64,000 nt of DNA from Spirochaetia bacterium UBA2205 (GTDB lineage: Bacteria > Spirochaetota > UBA4802 > UB4802), in NCBI GenBank assembly GCA_002328585.1, contig DCUV01000032.1:198277-262276 (forward strand), in the 5' to 3' direction. This document shows, piece after piece, positions 1 through 8,741 of the stretch (positions within the stretch are counted from its first letter, which is position 1; each line of letters starts with the position of its first letter). The translations under genes were made by a program, and so were the position numbers. The notes below the pieces were generated by a model. The model saw only the letters and a list, made by a program, of their open reading frames with translations, was not told the origin of the DNA and ran no database searches.

Positions 1-425
1 CAGGGCATCGTCGACTTTCTTACCACTTTTTCAGTGACAGATCCCAATAGCATCTCTTCAATATTGCTTTTGCCATGCGACCCCATTATTATGCATGAAA
101 CCTTCTTTTGTTCAGCAATAGTAATAATCTCTTTAAACGGAATACCTTCAATAATGAGAGGAGTAACTTTGTATACCTTTGATAATTGTTTCTTTAAATT
201 ATTCATCTGTTTTTCAGCTTCTTTTTTCAGAATATCAGAAATATCATAGGGATAAACAAATGTTTCACCAAATGCTGTGGTATCAATTATTGTGCTATGA
301 CGGATGTCAACTACATGAAGAATAATAAGCTCCCTTGCCCCTGTTTTTTTCATTAACTTTATGTAAGGAATGGCTGCATTAGCACATTCTGAAAAATCTG
401 TTGGATATAAGATTTTTGTAAACAT
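1..425 (-). CDS. Universal stress protein, UspA family (3' end off window)
   Basis: The reverse strand from the ATG at 425 reads through the left edge, giving 141 codons without a stop. The protein opens MFTKILYPTDFSE, the usual first strand of the Usp fold with its conserved Asp. Near the end it has the ATP-binding signature G-2X-G-9X-G-S: GSHG, nine residues, then GS. That places it in the ATP-binding subgroup of UspA proteins, which act as cytoplasmic stress sensors or regulators; the target is unknown. An AGGA ribosome-binding site precedes the start. It lies 27 nt downstream of the lipoprotein gene on the same strand and may be co-transcribed. Only the last few residues should be missing. 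Confidence 0.9.
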   Translation of the reverse strand, partial: MFTKILYPTDFSECANAAIPYIKLMKKTGARELIILHVVDIRHSTIIDTTAFGETFVYPYDISDILKKEAEKQMNNLKKQLSKVYKVTPLIIEGIPFKEIITIAEQKKVSCIIMGSHGKSNIEEMLLGSVTEKVVRKSTMP

Positions 426-452
426 TTTGTTGTCCTTCTAAGATTAATGTAT

Positions 453-1463
453 CTAATTCTTTATGATGCAACAACCAGTTTCATTAACAACTTTTTCTAT
501 CATCATAAAAAATTTATTACCATTTATCAACGCGTTATAACCTCCATCTACCAAAAGAAATTCATTTGTTCCACCTAATATGCTATAAGTAAATGGTATT
601 GCATAAAATGTATTATCATAATTATACACTACTATTCCATCGCCGTTGTTTATGATAATACCATCATTAAGCAAATGAACATCCTGCAGTTTTGTAAAGC
701 TTTTCATTGTCTTGTCCTTTTTCGTTGTGATACTGATACTTTTTAAATCCCAATGTCCAGCACTACCCGTAATAACAAACAGCTTATCATCTTTTAGTAT
801 ATTCTTCCATGAGGCAATCCGTATACGGGATAGCAAAATATCTCCTTCAGTGGACAATACCCATGCATTGTACATTCCGGCTATTCCCACAATTATAATG
901 AGCTTATTACTGACAGCATGCATATATCCATTGTAGTATTTCAATGTTTCCGGTGGTGGAAAATCTATAGATGACAATCTTCTTATTTTTTTATCATCCT
1001 GACTATGTACATATAACTCTTCCCCGCAGAGCAAATAAACATCCTTATTACAATACGAAACTGCTTTAATGGGTTTGGTTGTTGGGTTATTGATAATGAT
1101 TTCCTCATCAGACGAAAACTTACATACCATAATGCCATCAGTTACAACACAAACATCATCGGTAGAATCATACCATACACTAACCACTTCACGTGGGAAT
1201 TCATATGCTTGTTTTTTGGGATACAGCATGGTGAGTAACGTTTCAGTAGAAAAAACTGCATATGGAGTACAAACAAAACTTTGCTCATCCAACGTTTTTT
1301 CCATAGAATACTCTATCAACCCGTCTTTAATTTTTACAAAGGCACTTTGATATAATCCCTCCTGATACAGTTCAATTCCTTCATTTACCGTTTTTTGCCT
1401 TGAACATGATATAGTAATAAGTAAAAGAACAATACTGCAAGCTGAAAGATAACGAAGAATCAT
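453..1463 (-). CDS. Predicted lipoprotein of unknown function, propeller-like
   Basis: The 336-residue protein starts with a basic n-region, a hydrophobic stretch and a lipobox ending ITISC, so Cys20 would be lipidated. The mature part begins with a short helical segment (EGIELYQEGLYQSAFVKIK) like a single TPR unit. It continues as repeated beta-rich blocks of about 40-50 residues with phrases such as VYLLCGEELYVHS, which suggests a beta-propeller. I do not recognise a named family. The gene starts 2 nt after the stop of the upstream TPR/Mrr-like gene, so the two are almost certainly one transcript. Function is not assigned. Confidence 0.8.
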   Translation of the reverse strand: MILRYLSACSIVLLLITISCSRQKTVNEGIELYQEGLYQSAFVKIKDGLIEYSMEKTLDEQSFVCTPYAVFSTETLLTMLYPKKQAYEFPREVVSVWYDSTDDVCVVTDGIMVCKFSSDEEIIINNPTTKPIKAVSYCNKDVYLLCGEELYVHSQDDKKIRRLSSIDFPPPETLKYYNGYMHAVSNKLIIIVGIAGMYNAWVLSTEGDILLSRIRIASWKNILKDDKLFVITGSAGHWDLKSISITTKKDKTMKSFTKLQDVHLLNDGIIINNGDGIVVYNYDNTFYAIPFTYSILGGTNEFLLVDGGYNALINGNKFFMMIEKVVNETGCCIIKN

Positions 1464-1465
1464 GA

Positions 1466-2821
1466 CTAACCTTTTTTACCTTTAATTTTTTCCATTGTTT
1501 TTTGTAAAAATCGCCCGTCCATGATTTCAATCATTTTATTTGCTGCCTGAGATTTAGCATTAATACTAAATTTTGATGTTGTTATATAAATACCACTTTT
1601 ACACTTCTCTTCAAGCATACGCTGGTAAAAAGTATTAATCTGCCCTTCGGTTATATCACGGGTTGTTCGTATAAAATTAATTAAAACCGGCGGTTCATTT
1701 ATCCTTTTAACGCTAAAACATTTATACATGTACTCATTGGCCGAAACTTCTTTTTTATATACTATACTATAATTTAGCTGAGCAATAATCTCAGTAATAA
1801 GCGGCTGTAACTCTGCCATAGTAGAAGTAAACAAGAATTTAAGATTTTTATTTTCAAGAATTGATTTGTAATCGTCAAGCTTTACCTGTGTGCTGCGATA
1901 ATTAGGATTTATACTTGCAATCTTTTCCCAGTGATGTACTGCTTCTGGTATCTTATTTTCCATCTCATAACATTCCGCCAATAAATAACGATATGCCAAT
2001 CCTTCGTCTGTATTATCCTTTATATATGGCAATCCTTTTTCCAGTTCTTCGATTGCTTTAGAATATGCATCATTATCAAAATATAACTGTCCTATAGCAT
2101 ACTGGCTTTTATCAAAATACCGTCTATCGTTGCGAGCCTTACCAAGCATCTCTAAAGCAGCAGTATAATCCTTTTTCATCTTAAAGATCATACCAAGATA
2201 GTAATGGGCTTCATAATTTGTAGCATTTGTTTCAACAGCTTTAATCAGAAAATTTTCTGCTGTTCCATATTCACCTGTATTATACAGACATATACCTAAC
2301 GGTGCATAAAGATCAGAAAGAGCAGGGTCCAGTGTAACTGCTTTCAATAAATAATCTTTGGATCCGGTATAATCATGCTGGCGGTAAAGCACAATCCCCA
2401 ATCTGTAGTTGGCATTGATATCGTCGGGATTAAACTGTAAAATAATTCTGAACTCTTCAACCTCTTTTTGCCATTGTTGTGTTTCATGGTATAGGTCAGC
2501 AAGATGATAATGGATATCCAGTTCCCCTACATATTTATCAAAATCAGGTATACTGAGTATTCCATTAAGTTCTGCAATAGCCAGTAAATATTGTTTTTGT
2601 TGAATCAATATCTGCGCCCTGAGATAACGCGCAGGGACATAATCCTTTTTTCGTTCAAGAACCAGCTTGACAATTTCACTTGCTTTTGCAATGTCTCCAT
2701 TATCAAGATATTCCTGAGCTTTTCGTACTTTTGCAGGATATTGATGTGCCCGTATAATTACCAGCAGCGCGCCAACAATTGATGCGCCAACAATAAAAAA
2801 TGTAATGCTTAATAATGACAT
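1466..2821 (-). CDS. Membrane-anchored TPR protein with C-terminal Mrr-like nuclease-fold domain
   Basis: The 451-residue protein has one N-terminal transmembrane helix (about residues 4-22). Tandem tetratricopeptide repeats follow from about 30 to 320; FNPDDINANYRLGIVLY and NATNYEAHYYLGMIFK are typical units. The last 100 residues resemble the restriction-endonuclease-like fold of Mrr_cat proteins. The segment GIYITTSKFSINAKSQA followed by MDG matches the Mrr pattern of 'GIFITT...F...A...A...I.LIDG'. The usual catalytic D/QxK is not obvious (INFIRTTR at that point), so the domain may be inactive and serve binding. Related TPR-plus-Mrr proteins occur in spirochaetes. It sits at the head of a lipoprotein-Usp gene string. 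Confidence 0.8.
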   Translation of the reverse strand: MSLLSITFFIVGASIVGALLVIIRAHQYPAKVRKAQEYLDNGDIAKASEIVKLVLERKKDYVPARYLRAQILIQQKQYLLAIAELNGILSIPDFDKYVGELDIHYHLADLYHETQQWQKEVEEFRIILQFNPDDINANYRLGIVLYRQHDYTGSKDYLLKAVTLDPALSDLYAPLGICLYNTGEYGTAENFLIKAVETNATNYEAHYYLGMIFKMKKDYTAALEMLGKARNDRRYFDKSQYAIGQLYFDNDAYSKAIEELEKGLPYIKDNTDEGLAYRYLLAECYEMENKIPEAVHHWEKIASINPNYRSTQVKLDDYKSILENKNLKFLFTSTMAELQPLITEIIAQLNYSIVYKKEVSANEYMYKCFSVKRINEPPVLINFIRTTRDITEGQINTFYQRMLEEKCKSGIYITTSKFSINAKSQAANKMIEIMDGRFLQKTMEKIKGKKG

Positions 2822-3154
2822 AGATTTTTCATATTTTACATTTGATTTTATTACTACATGAGTTATATTTTAAGTCAAGCATTATAGCTTTAAAAGCAAA
2901 AAATGATATGATAGCTTTTTAACTTATGAGGTTATGTGTATAATATAACACATTATATGCAAGTAAGTTTTTCATCACATTATGATGGTATAGATGCTGA
3001 AATGAGCCTACCATAGCAACAGCCCATAATTCAGCATACCAATTGAAAAAAGTATCATCCTGAACTGATTTCAGGATCTAAAGTTACATACCTGGATTCA
3101 GGATAAAGCCCGGAATGACGTTGATGAATAAATCTATTTTAAATGGAGGAATAT
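2822..3154. other. Intergenic region between divergent TPR gene and purE
   Basis: This 333-bp gap holds the upstream regions of the divergent TPR gene and purE. No open frame with a plausible start was found. The right half carries a degenerate palindromic repeat (separate entry). The remainder is AT-rich with no recognised RNA. Confidence 0.6.
3054..3120. repeat. Remnant of a dispersed palindromic repeat
   Basis: The left half forms a perfect 8-bp hairpin, ATCCTGAA (3057-3064) and TTCAGGAT (3070-3077), with a 5-nt loop CTGAT. The right half reads CTGGATTCAGG followed by AAGCCCGGAATGACG. This wording is familiar from widespread intergenic repeats found in many bacteria, in which a 'TGAAC..GTTCAGGATC' palindrome is followed by 'CCGGAATGACG'. 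There is only one copy in this window, so it is a single member or a relic. It is more GC-rich than the flanking DNA. Confidence 0.5.
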
Positions 3155-3685
3155 ATGCCAGAAATAGGGATTATTGTTGGCAGTGATTCGGACCTTCCTA
3201 AATTAAAGGGATGTTTCCAGACATTAGATGATTTTAATGTTTCGTATGATGTAAAAGCGTATTCTGCTCACCGTACTCCTCACCTGGTTGCTGAATGGGT
3301 TGTTCAGTTTGAAAAGGATGGTGGCAAGGTTATCATTGCCGCGGCAGGCGGCGCTGCTCATCTGCCAGGGGTTGTTGCTTCTCATACTATACTCCCGGTC
3401 ATAGGTATTCCCGTTGAAACATCCATAGCTGGAGGGCTTGATTCATTGCTTTCTATTGTCCAGATGCCATCGGGCATACCGGTAGCAACGGTTGCTACAG
3501 GAAAAGCAGGTGCAACCAATGCAGCACTTTTGGCTATTGCAATCCTATCAACCTCCAATCCTGACTATAGTGCTAAATTAAAAAACTACCGCGACACAAT
3601 ACAAAAAACTATCGCCAGGAAAAATGAAACGTTAACTAAACAGGGTATTTACGAATATATAAAAGAGTTAGAGGCACAAAAATGA
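3155..3685 (+). CDS. purE: N5-carboxyaminoimidazole ribonucleotide mutase (class I PurE)
   Basis: PurE interconverts N5-CAIR and CAIR in de novo purine synthesis. The 176-residue protein has the expected signatures: GSDSDLP at the nucleotide-binding loop, YSAHRTP, the glycine/alanine-rich AAAGGAAHLPGVVA, and GLDSLLSIVQMPSGIPVATVA split over the next loop. Length and motifs fit the bacterial class I enzyme that works with PurK. An in-frame ATG at 3143 lies inside the GGAGG ribosome-binding site (3145-3149). The ATG at 3155, five bases after it, is therefore the better start and gives the canonical MPEIGIIVG beginning. The stop overlaps the guaA start (ATGA), implying translational coupling. 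No purK is in the window. Confidence 0.95.
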   Translation: MPEIGIIVGSDSDLPKLKGCFQTLDDFNVSYDVKAYSAHRTPHLVAEWVVQFEKDGGKVIIAAAGGAAHLPGVVASHTILPVIGIPVETSIAGGLDSLLSIVQMPSGIPVATVATGKAGATNAALLAIAILSTSNPDYSAKLKNYRDTIQKTIARKNETLTKQGIYEYIKELEAQK

Positions 3686-5250
3686 TAGAGCATGGCATTG
3701 GAATATCCTCTCAAAATAAAGTGCTCATACTGGACTTTGGTTCGCAGTACACACAGCTCATTGCTCGTAAAATACGGGAATTGCATGTATATGCAGAGAT
3801 AGTTCCCTACACAATAACTATCGCCGAAATAACAAAAGAAAATCCCGGTGCCATTATACTTTCTGGAGGACCTTCCTCATTATACGAGGATAACGCTCCG
3901 CACATCTCAGATGATCTATTTTCGCTGGGATTACCGGTGCTTGGTATTTGCTATGGGTTATATGCTGTGGTTAATGCATTTCATGGTATCATCAATCCTT
4001 CCCCATTCAAGGAATATGGCAGGGCAACCATAAAGTTAGTTGAAGAATCTCCATTGTTTAAGGATCTTCCCCGCACACAAACGGTATGGATGAGTCACGG
4101 CGATACCGTTGAACGTATTCCGGAGACATTTAAAACAATAGCACGTTCTGAAAATGCGCCATACGCTGCTATAGAAAACAGGGAAAAGAAAATTTACGGC
4201 GTACAATTTCACCCCGAAGTGTATCATACCCAGTACGGAAAGGAAATTTTATGCAATTTTTTATTTACTATCTGCAATTTCCAGCCTACATGGACCATGC
4301 AATCTTTCATTGATGCTGCGATTAATGATATACGCAATGTAGTAAAAGATGGCACTGTTTTACTGGGGCTGTCCGGCGGTGTTGATTCTTCAGTTACTGC
4401 AGTGTTGCTACAACGAGCAATTGGTAATCATCTGTACTGTGTGTTTGTTAACAATGGATTATTGCGCAAGGATGAGCATAGAAAGGTTATAGAACGTTTC
4501 AAAAAACATCTAAAACTCAATCTCATCTATGCTGATGCTGAAGAACATTTTTTACATAAACTTAAAGGCGTTATTGACCCGGAAGAAAAGCGTAAAATAA
4601 TTGGTAAAGAATTTATTACTATTTTTAAACAAGAAGCTGCTAAAATTGGCACGTTTGACTTTTTAGCCCAGGGTACACTCTATCCCGATGTCATTGAATC
4701 AGTTTCCACAAAGGGCCCATCTGATACAATAAAGAGCCACCACAACAGGGTGCCTGAAGTGCTGGAGCTTATCAATGAAGGCAAAGTGATTGAACCATTA
4801 AAAGAGCTATTTAAGGATGAGGTTCGCGAGTTAGGAAGGCAATTAGGAATGCCCGAAGAATTAATAAACAGGCATCCATTCCCTGGCCCAGGGCTTGCCA
4901 TCCGCATCATTGGTGAGGTCACCAGAGAACGTCTTGCCATAGTGCGTGAAGCTGATGACATACTCATAGAAGAGATTAAGAATGCTCATTTCTATAACAA
5001 ATTGTGGCAGGCTTTTGCGGTATTTTTACCCGTTAAATCGGTAGGCGTCATGGGTGATAAACGTACCTACGATAATGTCATAGCACTACGCGTTGTTACT
5101 TCGCTTGATGCAATGACTGCCGACTGGGCATATCTGCCTGAAGATTTAATGCGCCGAATCTCTACACGCATTATTAATGAAGTAAAAGGCGTGAACAGAG
5201 TTGTATATGACATTTCATCAAAACCACCATCAACCATTGAATGGGAATAA
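3682..5250 (+). CDS. guaA: GMP synthase, glutamine-hydrolysing
   Basis: The enzyme aminates XMP to GMP using glutamine and ATP. The 522 residues carry, in order, a class I glutamine amidotransferase domain with nucleophile Cys90 in GICYG and the His/Glu pair in QFHPEV (about residue 176). Next comes the ATP pyrophosphatase P-loop LGLSGGVDSS (about 230), then the GMP synthase dimerisation domain ending KPPSTIEWE. After the nucleophile, the sequence GLYAVV replaces the common GMQ..., a small family variation next to the active site. The protein has about ten extra residues before the usual KVLILDFGSQ start. It is coupled to purE by a 4-bp overlap. Confidence 0.96.
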   Translation: MIEHGIGISSQNKVLILDFGSQYTQLIARKIRELHVYAEIVPYTITIAEITKENPGAIILSGGPSSLYEDNAPHISDDLFSLGLPVLGICYGLYAVVNAFHGIINPSPFKEYGRATIKLVEESPLFKDLPRTQTVWMSHGDTVERIPETFKTIARSENAPYAAIENREKKIYGVQFHPEVYHTQYGKEILCNFLFTICNFQPTWTMQSFIDAAINDIRNVVKDGTVLLGLSGGVDSSVTAVLLQRAIGNHLYCVFVNNGLLRKDEHRKVIERFKKHLKLNLIYADAEEHFLHKLKGVIDPEEKRKIIGKEFITIFKQEAAKIGTFDFLAQGTLYPDVIESVSTKGPSDTIKSHHNRVPEVLELINEGKVIEPLKELFKDEVRELGRQLGMPEELINRHPFPGPGLAIRIIGEVTRERLAIVREADDILIEEIKNAHFYNKLWQAFAVFLPVKSVGVMGDKRTYDNVIALRVVTSLDAMTADWAYLPEDLMRRISTRIINEVKGVNRVVYDISSKPPSTIEWE

Positions 5251-5444
5251 AAATTTTTTAATTGTATCTGTTGACGAAAAATAAAATAATCATTATATTT
5301 TATAATTAAATAATATTCTTAATTATTTCCTCTCAGGTAAGGCACCCTGTCGCATGATGCCAATTTTGGGAGTTAGTAAGGAGGATAAATATCCCTCTTA
5401 CAAAAACCTTAAAATTTTATTTTTGACGGAGGACTGAACGATAC
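5251..5444 (+). promoter_or_regulatory. Promoter and about 140-nt structured leader of the small downstream gene
   Basis: A promoter match, TTGACG (5271-5276) with a 17-bp spacer and TATATT (5294-5299), would start RNA near 5306 and leave a leader of about 140 nt before the ATG at 5445. The leader contains a hairpin closed by GGCA (5341-5344) and TGCC (5358-5361), a conserved-looking GGTAAGGCACC element, and a small stem GGATA/TATCC (5383-5387, 5390-5394) directly after an AAGGAGG. No known riboswitch class was identified; the AGGTAAGGC text recalls part of the M-box but the rest does not fit. It may be a cis-regulatory RNA. Confidence 0.4.
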
Positions 5445-5735
5445 ATGCTATTGCGTGAATATGATGCAGAACAAATCAAAGATGAAATAATACAGTGTGT
5501 GGCATCTAACGTTTTTGATTCAGAATCAGAGAGCTATCCTAAAGCAAAAGAATTATTGCACGAGCTTTTCATAGTTTCAGGTGGGGATTTTGACAGGCCT
5601 GATTATGATTCAATAATGAAAGTGTTAAAGCTAATAGCTGCGCGCCAGCTTAAAAAGGGTAAGGATACAAAGGTTATAGCCCAGCGTTTTAAAGAAATAG
5701 CTAAAAAAATTGAATCGGTAGCTCTTTATACATAA
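5445..5735 (+). CDS. Small helical protein of unknown function
   Basis: The 96-residue protein is acidic at its N-terminus and lysine-rich towards the end, with no signal peptide or membrane segment. It looks all-helical: a first half containing SYPKAKELLHELFIVSGG and a second half with ARQLKKGKDTKVIAQRFKE. I do not recognise a family. A GGAGG lies 12 nt before the ATG, slightly far. The stop abuts the stop of convergent smpB with no gap. Codon use looks like the neighbours and the long structured leader argues that the gene is real and regulated. Confidence 0.65.
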   Translation: MLLREYDAEQIKDEIIQCVASNVFDSESESYPKAKELLHELFIVSGGDFDRPDYDSIMKVLKLIAARQLKKGKDTKVIAQRFKEIAKKIESVALYT

Positions 5736-6188
5736 TCACCGCATGCGCTTATAGCGCTGCAGCTCTCTGTCCGAATCACGCTTTTTTATATCATGACGTT
5801 TGTCATAGAGGGTTTTCCCTTTCGCAAGTCCAAGCAGCACCTTAACCTTACCATTTTTCCAGTATACCTTTAACGGTACCAGGGTAAGCCCCTTTTCCTG
5901 TTGTTTGCCGGTAAGACGTTTTATCTCCTGTTTATGTAACAAAAGCTTACGTACCCGCAACGGGTCATGATTAAAGATATTTCCACTCTCATACGGTGAA
6001 ATATTCATCCCATAGAGAAAAGCTTCGCCATCTTTAATGCGTGCATACGCATCCTGAATGTTTACCTTTTTTAAGCGCACCGATTTTACCTCAGTGCCCT
6101 TCAATACTATACCTGCTTCTATAGTATCAAGTATTTCATACTCAAAGCGTGCCTTTTTATTCTGTACTATTTCCGTTTCAGATGACAT
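5736..6188 (-). CDS. smpB: SsrA (tmRNA)-binding protein
   Basis: SmpB binds tmRNA and delivers it to stalled ribosomes during trans-translation. From MSSETE the product has 150 residues and the canonical pattern: KKARFEYEILDTIEAGIVL, GTEVKSVR near residue 35, the NIQDAYARI strand, and the basic tail KRDSDRELQRYKR that enters the mRNA channel. An upstream in-frame ATG at 6203 has no ribosome-binding site. The ATG at 6188 is preceded by AAGGGAATAATC and is preferred. It is 24 nt downstream of ccmF and so probably the last gene of the cytochrome maturation transcript. Confidence 0.95.
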   Translation of the reverse strand: MSSETEIVQNKKARFEYEILDTIEAGIVLKGTEVKSVRLKKVNIQDAYARIKDGEAFLYGMNISPYESGNIFNHDPLRVRKLLLHKQEIKRLTGKQQEKGLTLVPLKVYWKNGKVKVLLGLAKGKTLYDKRHDIKKRDSDRELQRYKRMR

Positions 6189-6212
6189 GATTATTCCCTT
6201 CATAGCTTATGC

Positions 6213-8369
6213 TTAACTGCGTCTGGCAAGCGGCAATGCAACACCGGCAACTATTAGCACCGTACCTAACCAGACAAGCCAGATAAGTCGTTTAAACGAT
6301 ATATCAACAATAACCGAATCAGGAGGAAGAACTGCATTGTCATGAGCATCAATATGTAAAACAACTATCGCATCCCTTACATCAAAATCAAGCAGCACAA
6401 CAGTGCGGTTTGTGCCGGGAATCATAGCTTTTATATCCTGTCGCATATCATTGTTATAGGCTACGCCGGGTTTAACCGTATACTGTGTTCCCTTATAGGT
6501 AATGGTACATTGTGCATAGACAATTGCATTCCCTTTCATCATGGCTACCCTATCAACATCAAAGCTATCAAAACGTATGGTGATATCACCAAGCGTATTT
6601 ATCTCACCTTTTTTGAGCATCACCTGAGTCAGCTTATCATACCCGCTCATATATTCAACAGGTGAAATATACGCATCATAGAGTATATTGTAATCAATAG
6701 AGGGCTCCCTGAATAACTGGTTTGTTCTGGTATCAATAAAATAGGGTGTGGTAATGGTTTTGTCTTTGTTGTAGTAACTATAATGAAAAACCAGAGCGTT
6801 TTTAGTGCCGCCTGTCATCCCGACAAGCTCAAGTGTGATAGGATAAATGGTTTTTTTCTCTTTCTGGATTAATTCAGTATGATAATCCAGCGACTGCGTT
6901 TGTGATGTGATTATACCAATAACAAGCAGCGCCACACCACTGTGGGCTACCCTTGCAGCTACATTCAAATGGGTATACGGGAACAAGCCTTTTATATTGG
7001 TAACAATAATAAAAAAGCTTACAAACATTAGTATTAATGGGAATATGTGGATTGTTTGCCCAATATATAAAAGGATTGTTAAACCTGAGGCGATAGTTAT
7101 CGGTATAACAAAAGTCCTGATTTTCAACGGTAATTTTTTTGTGAAAGTAGCAAGCAGTAATAATACTACGATAACAAAGCCAACTGGTTTTACAATGCTT
7201 ATGTAATACGATTCTCTAACGGTCGATGGTTGCGATAGTAATCTGGTAAGCAGCGGCATACAGGTGCCAATAGTAACAAACAATGCAAAAAATAACATTG
7301 CAGCAATACCGTATACCATTATATTTTCTTTTGAAAGTACATTATTCTCAAGAACTTTGCCACATGCATCCCTGTAGCGATAGATAATCAAGCCAATGCT
7401 TAGCACAACTATCGTGCTCAAAAACAACAAAAGATCGGTAAAATTGCCAGCCCCGCTGAATGAATGAACCGAAAAATCTGAAAGCACACCACTTCGTGTT
7501 AAAAATGTGCCAAAAAGGACAAAAACATATACCCCTATTGCCATGGCAATATTAGCCCGCACCAGAACCTGTTTCCGTTTCTGCAGTATTAATCCATGCA
7601 ATAGTGCAATACTGATAAGCCATGGGATAAGAGATGCATTCTCAACGGGGTCCCAACCCCAGTAACCACCCCATCCCAATACCTTGTATGCCCAGTAGCC
7701 TCCTAAAAAAATCCCGGCGCCCAGGGCCAACACGGTTGCAAGCACATAACGGTAAGCAGTAAGTATAATGGAATAGTTATTATATAGTAACGATAATATT
7801 GCATAAATAAATGCTATGGTAGATAATGCATAGCCAATAAAAAGAACCGGCGGATGAATGATCATCCAGAAATCCTGTAATAATGGATTAAGCCCTGCAC
7901 CATCTGTGGGAATTATATTTACAGGAAAATTTTTTGATGTATCCCATATATAGGCAAATGGATTATTATTAATACAATGAATCATAAAGATAAGCGACAC
8001 TAAACCCAATATTGTTAAAAAGCTTTGTTTCAATTGTTCTTCCCTGTTAACAGCAATAATCCCGGCAATCATTATAAAAAATGTCCATAAGGCGATGGAA
8101 CCTTCCTGACCTGCCCATACAGCGGCAATACGGTATAGTACTGGCAAATCTACTGATGAATAATGATATACATAGGAATATTGAAATTTACAGGTAACAA
8201 ATGCCATTAACAAACATATAAGCATTAATGCTACAATTCCTGTTGCTGCATAATACAGATATTTTGCTAAAGTAAATATTTTTGGTTTACTCAATGAATA
8301 TACAGCTATCATTGTCGATAGCATAATCAATAGTGCTGGAATCCATGGCAGATAATATAAACTATTCAT
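6213..8369 (-). CDS. ccmF: Cytochrome c haem lyase subunit CcmF
   Basis: CcmF takes haem from holo-CcmE and ligates it to apocytochrome c on the outer face of the inner membrane. The 718-residue protein is polytopic with the haem-handling tryptophan-rich motif WGGYWGWDPVENAS at about residue 235. Conserved histidines lie in IHPPVLF (about 170) and the following helices, and LFGTFLTRSGVL comes after the WWD motif. A large periplasmic domain and a final transmembrane helix close the protein. The start abuts the ccmE stop. In this operon CcmF would have to act without a locally encoded CcmH. Confidence 0.95.
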   Translation of the reverse strand: MNSLYYLPWIPALLIMLSTMIAVYSLSKPKIFTLAKYLYYAATGIVALMLICLLMAFVTCKFQYSYVYHYSSVDLPVLYRIAAVWAGQEGSIALWTFFIMIAGIIAVNREEQLKQSFLTILGLVSLIFMIHCINNNPFAYIWDTSKNFPVNIIPTDGAGLNPLLQDFWMIIHPPVLFIGYALSTIAFIYAILSLLYNNYSIILTAYRYVLATVLALGAGIFLGGYWAYKVLGWGGYWGWDPVENASLIPWLISIALLHGLILQKRKQVLVRANIAMAIGVYVFVLFGTFLTRSGVLSDFSVHSFSGAGNFTDLLLFLSTIVVLSIGLIIYRYRDACGKVLENNVLSKENIMVYGIAAMLFFALFVTIGTCMPLLTRLLSQPSTVRESYYISIVKPVGFVIVVLLLLATFTKKLPLKIRTFVIPITIASGLTILLYIGQTIHIFPLILMFVSFFIIVTNIKGLFPYTHLNVAARVAHSGVALLVIGIITSQTQSLDYHTELIQKEKKTIYPITLELVGMTGGTKNALVFHYSYYNKDKTITTPYFIDTRTNQLFREPSIDYNILYDAYISPVEYMSGYDKLTQVMLKKGEINTLGDITIRFDSFDVDRVAMMKGNAIVYAQCTITYKGTQYTVKPGVAYNNDMRQDIKAMIPGTNRTVVLLDFDVRDAIVVLHIDAHDNAVLPPDSVIVDISFKRLIWLVWLGTVLIVAGVALPLARRS

Positions 8370-8741
8370 TTATTTTTGCTCCCGGGTATACTTTGATGGG
8401 CATTTAACCAATATTTTATCTGCTTCAAACATCTGTTTTTTGTTATTATAGATGCCGATTGCAACAACGCTGGTAGCATGTTCAAAGTTCAACGGTTTGG
8501 CACCCCTGTATAGTACCGTCATCCGTTCCAATGCATTATCTTCTATCACAAATATAAAACCATCTGTGGTATTCTGCACAGGCACTGTTTTAACCAGCCT
8601 GCCAATTATCTGAACATAATCGGGATTATTCTTTGCATCATCAAAGGGAACATACGGTGTTAAAAGCCCCTTAAACGAAAAGAGTGCTACAGCAGAACAT
8701 ATAACAATGATTGCCACAATAATGATCTTACTTTTTGCCAT
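8370..8741 (-). CDS. ccmE: Haem chaperone CcmE, cysteine (CxxxY) variant
   Basis: CcmE carries haem from CcmC to CcmF. The 123-residue protein has an N-terminal membrane anchor, an OB-fold core (phrases VQIIGRLVKTVP and VLYRGAKP) and a flexible C-terminus. In the E. coli protein the haem-binding residue is His in HxxxY. Here the equivalent motif is CPSKY near the C-terminus, so Cys114 replaces the histidine. CxxxY CcmE proteins are known from archaea and Desulfovibrio, where CcmH is typically missing. The first 14 bp overlap the end of ccmD. The start uses an SD contained within ccmD. Confidence 0.93.
   Translation of the reverse strand: MAKSKIIIVAIIVICSAVALFSFKGLLTPYVPFDDAKNNPDYVQIIGRLVKTVPVQNTTDGFIFVIEDNALERMTVLYRGAKPLNFEHATSVVAIGIYNNKKQMFEADKILVKCPSKYTREQK

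Noticed and set aside
5331..5400. M-box (Mg2+) riboswitch before the 96-residue gene
   Set aside because: Only the AGGTAAGGC text is shared; the conserved three-way junction elements are not there and the downstream gene is not a Mg transporter.
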